Positions 54,661 through 64,000 of a stretch of DNA of 64,000 nt are shown here, in pieces. The position numbers and the translations under genes are program-made. Numbering within the stretch: position 1 is the first letter of the stretch; each line of letters opens with the position of its first letter. The stretch is from Riptortus pedestris. Taxonomy: Eukaryota > Arthropoda > Insecta > Hemiptera > Alydidae. Under the pieces are notes generated by a model. The model was not told the origin of the DNA and did no database searches. It saw only the letters and a program-made list of their open reading frames with translations. Where the stretch lies: the NCBI GenBank assembly GCA_019009955.1, contig CM032228.1:6936001-7000000 (forward strand), written 5' to 3'.

Positions 54661-55375
54661 TTCGAATTGTATTAGAGAATATTCTACTTATATTCGAGAA
54701 CAATCTAATTCTATTAGTGATCAAACTAATTTAATTAGACAACAATTTAATTGTATTAGAGAACAATTTAATTGTATTAGAGAGCAATCAAATTGCATTA
54801 GAGAACAATATAATTGCATTAGAGAGCAATCTAATTGTTTAGAGTACAATGTAAATGTATTAGAGAACGATCTAATGGTATTAGAGAACAATCTACTTAG
54901 ATTCGAGAACAATCTAATTTTATTAGAGATCAAACTAATTTAATTAGAGAACAATCTAAATGTATTAGAGAATATTGAATTGATTAAAGAACGATCTAAT
55001 TGTATTAGAGAATATTGAATTGTTTAAAGAACGATTTAATTTTATTAGAGAATATTGAATTGTTTAAAGAATGATCTAATTGTATTAGAGAACAATATAA
55101 TTGCATTAGAGAGCAATCTAATTGTATTAGAGATGAAACTAATTTAATTAGAGAACAATTTAATTGTATTAGAGAATATTGAATTTTTTAAAGAACGATC
55201 TAATTGTATTAGAGAATATTGAATTGTTTAAAGAACGATCTAATTTAATTAGAGAACAATCTAAATGTATTAGAGAACAATCTAATTGTATTAGTGCACA
55301 ATGTAATTGTATTTGAGTAAAATGTAATTGTATTAGATAACAATCTAATGGTATTAGAGAACTATCTAATTCGTG
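54660..55375. repeat. Degenerate 21-bp satellite
   Basis: Units close to AGAGAACAATCTAATTGTATT, about 33 in 715 bases, with higher-order variants (AATATTGAATTGTTTAAAG alternating). The sequence reads like near-palindromic AATTNAATT words. Confidence 0.85.
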
Positions 55376-56499
55376 AAATTTGTTTTTAGTTCTTTGATCG
55401 CTCTTCAGATTTCAACTAAAATTATCCGATATGATAATAACTCAAAAATGACTAGATTTAGAAAGTTGAAATTCCTTATTTAGGACTCTGGGAAACAGTT
55501 TATTTATGAACTTCTATTATTTATCAAAATCAATTAAGAAAGATGGTTTAGAGATGAAATGGAAAATAGAAAATTTCTCCGTACCAAGTAGAGGACACAA
55601 GAGATTTGTATATCACCTTGCTTATGTATCATGAAAAGATTGACAAATGTTTTCCTATATCATTATTTAAGAACCCGATGTATTGGGATATATCGAGCAT
55701 AAATTTCAAATTAATACATGCAAACATATAAGGCACCGTTTCATTTATTAAATTCAAAAGGAGTTTGAGGAAGTGCCCGGGGCATTCATTTTTTTTATGT
55801 TATCCATAAAACTATATTCTTGTTAGTAAATAATACTCCTTTTGTTTTGGTATGCCTGAGAAGTTCAGCTTTTCATTGTCTTCAGTTATAATGTGCTTTC
55901 TATTTGACAAAACACAGCTTAACTTTTTATTTATTTATTATTTTTAATTCTTTTCTACTTCAGGTCATTCCTTGCGAAAAGTGCAATTTATCTCCAAATC
56001 TGATGCAATGATCTGATTTCCTCTACCATACATATAACCCCCCTTTGGTTCATTATTTTATTTTTGTTTTAGTATTTCAATGAACATATTGAAAATATAA
56101 TGAGGAATAGGCCATTCCTTATATTACACCATCCTTGTAACATTTCATGTGGTTACAATCAAGCATCGAGTTTAGTTAGTGTCAAGCGAAATTTTGTATA
56201 TATACACTACGTATTGGTCGTTTATGGATTTTCTCCAGTCTGCCAGTATATCTCATAACGCTAAAATAGGCGTATTTTCCAAATAGTAAATAAGTTACTG
56301 ACTTATTTATTTATAATTCTTACAAATTGAAAATCTTATTTCTAATTAGGCTTCTTTCGGTCGTTTAAAGGATTAGGAAATATTGATTAGGCGAGTTCTG
56401 TATGTTACTGCAGGTAAGTGGAATAACCTAAACGGTCTTTTTGTGAAAATTTTTACTTCGGTCTGGAAGTTTTGGATCTGATGTGTATTTATAAGTGTT
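55376..56499. other. AT-rich sequence, no gene seen
   Basis: No repeat family or coding relic recognised. Confidence 0.4.
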
Positions 56500-56975
56500 G
56501 TCCATAGCTATCGGTGAATACCGTCGTCACTGTGTACAGCTGGCATTGTGCTTTCGATGGGACCGCACCATCTTCAAAGTATGTATAATTATATCCACAT
56601 GATTGTGCAAACATCATCATACTATATTAAACCTGTACTCGCACACAAGCAACAATACCAGACCAAAACGCAAATAACATACTAAAAACGTAAACAACCT
56701 CCTCGCACGGATAAAGGACGCACGACCAACTAAACTAAATACGTATTTTCCATCGACACAAGCTAAAACCGGCCTTCGCTTGACTTAATATAAGATGTAA
56801 ATAGACATACCCGGACTAAAAACGTAAACAACCCAATGCAGATAACTGACGTATAAACCATACCTACTGACTTAGTACAACTTTTGGCTTGAAGATGGTG
56901 CCATCGCATCTAGAGCACAATGCCAGCTGTACTCAACCATCAGCCAGTGACGACGGTCTCCACCGACAGGTATGA
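56500..56975. mobile_element. Small retroposon with inverted terminal segments
   Basis: The left segment 56510-56577 (ATCGGTGAATACCGTCGTCA, CAGCTGGCATTGTGCT) is the imperfect reverse complement of the right segment 56893-56975 (GCACAATGCCAGCTGTACTC, AGTGACGACGGTCTCCACCG). The right segment is paralogous to 57852-58058. Penelope-like ends can be arranged this way, but no coding is present. Confidence 0.55.
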
Positions 56976-57756
56976 CAACAGTATCAGTACCAACCATTTA
57001 TTTGTTAAATTACACTAATAAACAAGCCATAGATCTGGCATGATGTTTACTTTTTCTAATGCAGTTTTTCATGCTGATTACAAATATGAAAACTGTTTTG
57101 CTCGACTATATGTGTATTAAACCTTAAACTAGATAAGCTAATATGGTTTTATGTTATATTACTATGGTCCCCTACTGTAAATTGTCAACAATTTCAGATG
57201 TTGTAAAACATTGTTGTTGGATATCAAGATGTCCACCGAAAGTTATATTGTGTTTATCAGTGCTATTAATTTACGGTACTCTAAATAAGTAAGTTGAATG
57301 GCAGTTGGAGAAATATTTTTGTAATTAAAATCAATTGATAACTCAAAATTGACAAACAAAACATTTTCTTCCCAGAGACTATATGAGACATTTAGGAGAA
57401 AACCAACTTCTACGAGAGAAAGAATACTCTGAAATAGGGAGAGAATATCGATTTGTCGTTTAGAGTAAATTCAGACAAGGAGGTAGAGGGTGGGGGAGGT
57501 TACTAATACTAGGGTTGTTAGTAAAGGCAGGGGTAGTTACTAAAACCAGGGAGGTTCTGCTAAGGCTACCATCTACAGGGCCTGCCTCTAATGATCCATA
57601 CTTCCACCCTTTCCTTTAGAAGCAATCGGCTTCCACCAGCTACAATACAGCTGACTCCTAAGGCGACCTTGGGATGGCAAAGGTATTGCCAATCCTTATC
57701 ACATGAGTGATAACACTCACAGTCGGAAGTGTGAAACTTATGGATGTAATAATGGA

Positions 57757-58094
57757 CAGCTGATTTCCTTGAAGAGAAAACTGCTAAAATCCCAATTTCA
57801 ATATGAACCCAGCTATTGAGGTTTTACTCATGACGTGCTTTTCCCCGAATTCGGTAATTCAAATAAAGGGCTAAACAACTGCACGTAAACCAACTAATAC
57901 GGTGACCAGACGCATAAAACCTACAGACCAACAGACATCTAACTCAGTACAACTTTTGCCAGTCAATGAAGATACTGTCATCGCATCTATAGCACAATGC
58001 CAGCTGTACTCAACCATCAGCCAGTGACGACGGTCTTCACCGACAGATATGACAACACTTCCCCGAATTTCTTTTAATGTCCATCGATCGAAAA

Positions 58095-58146
<52 letters not shown>

Positions 58147-58172
58147 TTTTCAACAACCTCACACGGATAACG

Positions 58173-58215
<43 letters not shown>

Positions 58216-58440
58216 GTTCCCACCCTAGCGGTCGCAATATTTGTCTTATCATTATCAAATTCGAAAAGTATAATCAGTGCAATATACAGTTGTATCTCGA
58301 AATATCTCCGTTATTATACGTCGAATCGATAAATTTTATATAACTAGTCGTTTTGTAAATTTAATGTTCTGTAAATGTTGTTCTGTACGTATTTTCTGTA
58401 TCATGAATATTAACTGAGATGTATGAGTTAACCCCACTCC
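57757..58440 (+). repeat. HINE-like element, degenerate, interrupted
   Basis: Decayed 5' palindrome, GCTATTGAGGTTTTACTCATGACG, then after the retroposon ATGTCCATCGATCG, two TA tracts (58096-58145, 58175-58213) separated by a short unique block, CCTAGCGGTCGCAATATTTG and core remnants. Confidence 0.62.
57852..58058 (+). mobile_element. 207-bp retroposon with 11-bp target duplication
   Basis: The direct repeat TTCCCCGAATT (57841-57851 and 58059-58069) flanks it, and the surrounding HINE-like 5' sequence is continuous across it. The 3' part (CATCGCATCTATAGCACAAT, GCCAGCTGTACTCAACCATC, GACGACGGTC) matches 56893-56975. Confidence 0.72.
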
Positions 58441-58599
58441 TACTCAAGTCATATTAACAATAAGCTAGTATGAATTATCATGAACCACATCATTCCTAAG
58501 TTAAATACCTAATATGGTTTCCATTCAACTATTACTTTTTGGAGATATATGCAACTGTGTCATGTTGACGTTGCCAAGTAAGAGTTTTCGTTCTTTACT

Positions 58600-59006
58600 C
58601 CAAAATGTTGATTTTATCTATATCATACTCGATATTTAACCCTTTCAGTCAGCACTGAAGTTCATAATGCTTTTGGCTGAACTCGGAGGTGGAATTGTGG
58701 GTGTTTAGGTGGAAGGAATTCGAAAATTAAAATTATTTCTGTTATTATAAATAAGAAAATGTTATATGACAAATCTTGTTAAACTATTGATGTTATAAAA
58801 ATTGTTGTTCTATTAAGTAATTCAAGTTTTAAGCGAGTTATTCGCGCTTCTTGTTTTCAACATTCAATAAATTTCCAATCTTCTACTCATCGTTTTTTTT
58901 TTTTTTTTTGCGTAGAAATGGAAAATATGTGGTGAGAGAAGACCACATGCGTGTTATACCAACAACCTACTTACTTTAGGCAGCTCCTTGCGTGACGGAC
59001 ATTTTT
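58600..59006 (+). repeat. Divergent HINE-related copy, subfamily B
   Basis: ATCATACTCGATATTTAACC, TTGGCTGAACTCGGAGG, and a 3' end GCAGCTCCTTGCGTGACGG. It parallels 20010-20370 and directly precedes another copy. Confidence 0.55.
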
Positions 59007-59007
59007 G

Positions 59008-59130
59008 TTTTTAGCAGATTTTCCTTAAGAGAAATCAGCTAATGAGGTTGGACTCATGACGCGAGTTTCGAATAATTTCGTCAAATGTTCAACGATCCTA
59101 CCCAGGAGATGACGAAAATGAGTTCAGTTA

Positions 59131-59171
<41 letters not shown>

Positions 59172-59728
59172 TGTTAACGCTCTAGCGGTCGCAATTTTTG
59201 TTTGATCGTTACGAAACTCGATATTTAACCGTTTTATGTAAAAATACAGATTCGAAAATTGTATAGAACCAATTTATTGAAATTAAATTTACTATAAATA
59301 TTGTTATATACATTTATTCTCTATCTTGAATATTAACCGAGATATTTGCATTTTTATGAAGTCTGTGGTCGGGTATAGTTCGGATTACGTTGGCCATCTT
59401 CGTCATTTCTCGGCTCAGGCGGAAGCTTCTTCTAACTTGTCGTGTTTAACCTTACCTTACCTTCGTTACTTTGTGAGATTTATGCAAATACGTTCTGTTC
59501 ATCCGTCCCCCCCCCTTCTTTAGTTCTTGGACTACTACAATTTGAGTTATTAACTTATAAATTCTTACAACTCAGAAGCCGTTTCAGTTGGGAATTTCTT
59601 TTAACTGAATGATTTCTCATTATCCAGTCATGGTGGTATTGTGTTACCAGTATGCAGATTTCTCTATTGTATAACTTCACATAGGATATCTCCTTAGTTT
59701 ATGCAGCCCCTGCGTGACGGACTTTTTT
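59008..59728 (+). repeat. HINE-like element, third 3'-module variant
   Basis: TTTT-AGCAGATTTTCCTTAA, TA tract, CTGTTAACGCTCTAGCGGTC, shortened core, then the module TGAAGTCTGTGGTCGGGTAT shared only with 6774-7140, hairpin GCAGCCCCTGCGT, GACGGAC and T run. Confidence 0.78.
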
Positions 59729-59817
59729 TCAAAACGTGAATACTATAAAATTATATCCTTGACTGAGCAATAGACCTCGTAAAGTGCTATTCGTTACTGT
59801 TCCTGAAATAAAATTGG

Positions 59818-59872
59818 TTTTTAGAAGATTTCCCTTAAGGCAAATCAGCTATTGAGCTCGTACTCATGACTC

Positions 59873-59951
<79 letters not shown>

Positions 59952-61156
59952 TTAACCTCTGTCTGTACATTGATTTTTTTTGCGAAATTTCACGATAACT
60001 TTTCGTTTCACATGTCATAGACACCATAACTGCATTTTGTTTCTTTGGTGTCTGTTTGTTTGTTTATTTGTTTGTTTGTTTGTTACCTTTTCACGCATAA
60101 ACGGCTGAACCGAATTTTATGAAACTTGGTATGTATATTACTACTAGCCCAACTTAGACTTTAGGCTATATTAATATTCTCTAAGACGGGCAGGAGTGGG
60201 GGTTATAAGGGAGGCCTGAAATTAAAAATAGCGATATTTCGTTTCCTATTGCTTTTTCAGCAAATATGCACATAACAAAAGTTGTTTATTTTGTTATTTA
60301 GAGTAACTTTTGTTTTATGCACTTTTGCCGTATACGGAAGCATAAATGAGTTATACGCTATAAACTATAGCGGGAGTCCACAATTTTATTTGGCACTAAA
60401 GACTCAACCGAATTAAACCAAACTCGGTATGTGAATTAGTACTAACGCCTTCATTATAATATGCTATTCTAGCATTTCTAGGGACGGGCAGGAGTGGGGG
60501 TTATAAGGGAGGCCTGAAATTAATAATAATGATTTGGGTTTTGGCAAATATGCACATAACAAAAGTTGTTTATTTTGTTATTTAGAGAAATTTGCTCAAC
60601 ACTTCTTTTCAATATGAACTACCAGGTACCTCACCTGAAAAAATTAATTCAAATGTATGTCAATATTTTCTCCTTAATAATTCAAATCTATGCATAATGC
60701 ACAAGAGACGGGAAATATGACAATATGGAGCGCGGTCGCAATTCTTGTTTGATCGTAACCAAATTCGATATTTAAACGTTGTATGGAAATGCGAACTACG
60801 GATCTAGTTCGTTAATGGCTGAAATCGAACTAGTGGGAGGGGGGGGGTTTAGAGGGGATTTTCGAAAATTTTAAATATCTCCGTTACTATACTTCGTAAA
60901 AATTGTATAGAACCAATCTTATTGCAAATTAAATGTACTTTAAATATTATTATATACATTTATTCTCTATCTTGAATATTAACCCAGATATGTGCATTTG
61001 TATTAAAGATGGGCGAGTAAAGGACGAAAGCGGGTTTCCTGCCAAAAGCTAGTTCCGCCGTTTTCGTAACTGTTTGGCTCTCGTGAAATTTCTCTATTGT
61101 AATACTTCACGTGGGAAATCTGCTTAGTTTACTCAGCCCCTGCGTGATGGACTTTT
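59818..61156 (+). repeat. HINE-like element split by a Helitron in its (TA)n
   Basis: The 5' palindrome and GAGCTCGTACTCATGACTCG (59818-59878) lead into TA (59879-59944). After the Helitron, GCGCGGTCGCAATTCTTGTT (60727) resumes the core, ending with GGGAAATCTGCTTAGTTTAC, hairpin and T run at 61156. Confidence 0.75.
59944..60720 (+). mobile_element. Helitron relic, 5' portion
   Basis: It starts AAATTTTAACCTCTGTCTGT right after TA, then GTCATAGACACCATAACTGC and two internal units (ACCGAATTTTATGAAACTTG near 60107; CAACCGAATTAAACC near 60405). It ends near ACAAGAGACGGGAAATATGA, the word found near 11440 in the complete copy. The CTAG hairpin is missing. Confidence 0.7.
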
Positions 61157-61304
61157 ATTGTATGCAGTGGTTGATTTAATCCTGTTGTTCATTAATGTGA
61201 AATTGAATTGAATCAAATAGTCTGGGCTGTAGATAACTTGTGAAACAAAACGTTTGATGAAGAAATAATATTCATGAGGGTGTTATCTCATAGAAATATT
61301 AAAT

Positions 61305-62150
61305 AAAAAGTCCGTCACGCAGGGTCTGCGTAAACCAAGCAGATTTCCCTCATGGAGTTTAGTAATAGGTAAATCTACATACTGCTAACACAACACTACC
61401 GTGAATAAATACAAACGGAACTAAGAAATCAGTCAATTTTAATAACCTGCCGACGGGAAGCGTTTTGAAATTTAAACAAACAGATTGGCCAGCTTTAGAC
61501 CGGAAAGAAAAACATTTACTGAAAATATCAGAATATAGCATATTAATTTCATTGAGAACTATTTACTACATCCAGTACTGTAATTTATAATGAGGCAGAA
61601 TAATAGTTATCTCAAACAATCAAATTTTAGTAATCCAAGACCTCAAGACGAGGGGGTAAACACCAGGACATATTTGCAAGAATCTCGTATAATAAATGTC
61701 TCTTGAATAACATATTTGGTATTTAAGTTTCGAATAATGTGGTTTCTTATATAATAGAGTATTATTTATGTAACATGAGTAGAAGAGGGGGTTTAATGAA
61801 CGCTGAAAACTGAAAAATGGAAATATCTCGGTTAATATTCAAAATAGAGAATTAATTAATGCATACATCAATAATTATAGTACAATTTGCAATAGGATTG
61901 GTTCTATACAATTTTTCAATTCGACGCATAGTAACGGAGATATTTCGAATTTTCAAATTTCTCCCCCTCTAAAGCCCCCTTCCCTCCCCTGGCCCGATTT
62001 AAACCGTTAACGAACTAGATCTTAAGAACGTTTATATATCAAGTTTCGTAATAATAAAACAATAATGGTTACCACAATATATATATATAAAATTTTTAAT
62101 TTTAAATTTTGAACGGACATTTTTCGAAAAATAAGGGAAATCTGCTAAAA
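61305..62150 (-). repeat. HINE-like element, long variant
   Basis: Reverse copy with hairpin (one changed base), long module, core, a very short TA tract and a collapsed 5' end (GGGAAATCTGCTAAAA). It abuts the next copy. Confidence 0.75.
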
Positions 62151-62593
62151 TACCGAGCAGTGGCGGCGTAAAATAACCAGATTTCCCACGTAAAGTTATA
62201 CAATAGAGAAATCTCCATAAGAGTGCTGAATCGTTACGGAAAGGGCCGAACTAGCTTTCGGCGGGAACGAATAGAAGTGACCATAGCTCGTCTGTTACAC
62301 TTAAAAAAAATGCTAGGCTAATATTCAAGATAGAGCATAAATGTATATAAATATATTAGCAGTACATTTAATTTGCAATAAGATTGTATTTATACAATTT
62401 TTCGATCCGACGTGTCGTAACAGAGATGTTTTGAATTTTCGAAATTCCTCCCTCTAAACCCACCCTCCCGCTGGTCCGATTTCACCCGTTAACGAATTTG
62501 ATCTTTCTTTTTACATAAAACGACTAAATATTGAGTTTGGTAACGATTAAACAATAATTTACTAGAGCGGTAACAGACAAATATATATATATA

Positions 62594-62634
<41 letters not shown>

Positions 62635-62792
62635 GTTATATATATATATATATACTGTTGGGGTTTTGAACGGACCTCATTTTCGTCATCTCCTATTTAG
62701 GATCGATGGACATTTGAAGAAAAATGTCGAAACTCGCATCATGAGTTCATCATGACCTCAATAGCAGATTTCCCTCAAGGGAAATCTGCTAA
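62151..62792 (-). repeat. HINE-like element, degenerate 3' end
   Basis: Decayed hairpin, CCAGATTTCCCACGTAAAG, module with CCGAACTAGCTTTCGGCG, core, an interrupted TA tract, GGACCTCATTTTCGTCATCT and a perfect 5' palindrome (CTCAAG/GAG centre). Confidence 0.72.
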
Positions 62793-63559
62793 TAGAACTA
62801 CATTTGCCAAACTGTGTCGATATCGGAATAAAAGATGGCCTCCTCCAATCAGCTGGTTCATGTCAACCTCTGCCATTATAATTGATATCTAGAAAAGTTG
62901 CAGTCAAATCGATATTAATTGTAGAAATATTAAAAACAGATTACAATTATTATGTTATATATTATAATTATATAATTAATTAATATAGTTTAATCAAGAA
63001 AAGACAATATATATCCATGTTGGTAAATGAGCGTCGGTACGTGCTGACTGGATCTGTAGCTACTATTGATTTGCCTAGTGTAGCTCATTATGGAGAAGAA
63101 GCAACCCCTCTTGGTAAATGAGAGGGTGGTTCTCCCCCCGCCCCCTTCTATGGCGATGCAATTAAAACTCCTCCTCCAACAGTTAGTGTCACGTACTCTC
63201 TCTCAATCCATACAAAGTCTATCTCTCTCTCTCCCCGTCATTAAGGAAAAGTTTCTTTCCGAACTTTATTAAGCTATGTTAGTCCACCGCAAACAATTAC
63301 TCTCCCTCGGCCTGCTTTCCAATTAAGAGCGCGTATTATAGTATAACCCGGGCTCTGGTAGAACCTTCCCGACAAAGGAATTAGGAAAACATGGCCAAGT
63401 CCTGCTCTGAGAAACTGCGTTTGTGTTTCCATTGGCTCTATATACTCAAAAGATTACGGCCACTAGAGATTTTTTGTCTTTCACTCTTTCTTTTATTAAC
63501 ATCTGATTAGTACAAAAGTTCATATCCTAGACTTAAGCCATCTTATTTTTGTGAACGAG
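62793..63559. other. Unassigned sequence
   Basis: AT-rich then pyrimidine-rich (CTCTCTC near 63200). The phrase TTGGTAAATGAG occurs twice (63020 and 63111). No gene recognised. Confidence 0.4.
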
Positions 63560-63960
63560 CCCCTCTCTTCCGCCATCATCATGATCTTTAGCCTTGTAGA
63601 TGCAACCATTGTGTTCGTTCAGAAGTTGCTCATTTTCATACTGCTTTACCCACCGAAATCTATAAGATATGTGATGTCTTCAAAATAGGATTGTGTAGGG
63701 CTTCCTCTTCCCCTATGACCAACGAACAAAGCTTCATATGTATTTGAGTTTGAAGGAGTCCTGCCTTACGATATGCCTAAGAAGTTTCACACCTACTTTT
63801 TTCCATGATATTAACAACACTTTTAGATTCACTTACCGCATTTAGATCTTCCAAGTTGGATTAGCGTGGGTTCAAGTTATTCTGGCGATTCTGAACTATT
63901 CCCATTGCTTCCAGTCAATTTAAAACATTTTTTTCTGTATCCATGCAATATACGTATTAG
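63560..63960 (-). pseudogene. LINE RT C-terminal relic, decayed
   Basis: On the - strand near 63800: KKVGVKLLRHIVRQDSFKLK, matching [13 protein letters not shown] of the relic at 28940-29400. Further on: KRKPYTILF and LLNEHNGCIYKAKDHDDGG, like the end of the same ORF. Many stops. It runs to or past the window edge. Confidence 0.5.
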
Positions 63961-64000
63961 TTACTCATTCTGCATTGGAAGGCATTGTTTAGCAAGTACT

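Overview
The window is eukaryotic nuclear DNA, AT-rich and packed with transposable elements, most likely from an arthropod, perhaps an insect. The evidence is one gene split by short GT-AG introns, arthropod-type Tigger, mariner, piggyBac and Helitron relics, tRNA-derived SINEs, and many (TA)n tracts. There is no bacterial gene structure. I cannot name the species.

One host gene is clear. It is DCAF8, a WD40 substrate receptor of the CUL4-DDB1 ubiquitin ligase, on the + strand. Ten coding exons lie between 20523 and 40659 and join in frame to 582 codons. A non-coding 5' exon must lie further upstream, because a splice acceptor stands at 20491-20492, just before the start codon. Exon 7 ends at a GC rather than a GT donor. 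The introns are short but loaded with repeats. I recognise no other host gene.

The rest is mobile DNA at many ages. About 30 whole or partial copies belong to one modular, non-coding family, here called HINE-like. It resembles the non-autonomous Helentron elements (DINE-1/HINE type). Its parts are a 5' palindrome built on AGCAGATTTCCC, a (TA)n block, a shared core, a variable 3' module, the subterminal repeat GGGAAATCTGCT, and a terminal hairpin ACGCAG-CCC-CTGCGT followed by GACGGAC and a T run. All eight copies inside DCAF8 introns are in sense orientation.

Other elements include three solo LTRs with 4-bp target duplications, two hAT derivatives with 8-bp duplications, a deleted piggyBac, a frameshifted Tigger, a mariner relic, Helitrons, Penelope-like and LINE relics, and five copies of a tRNA-like SINE.

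Layout: 1-6690 holds a solo LTR, a Helitron relic and HINE-like copies. 6692-10425 is a three-level nest (hAT containing HINE-like containing Tigger). 10531-19100 holds a Helitron, a LINE relic, a piggyBac, a hAT and HINE-like copies. 19103-19534 is a 36-bp minisatellite. 20493-40760 is DCAF8. 41200-46090 holds a mariner relic and otherwise plain AT-rich DNA. 46099-46600 is a striking C15A array. 46900-54230 holds LINE relics, SINEs and HINE-like copies. 54660-55375 is a 21-bp satellite. 56500-58060 holds a small retroposon family. 57757-62792 is dense HINE-like DNA with a Helitron, and the end carries a LINE relic.
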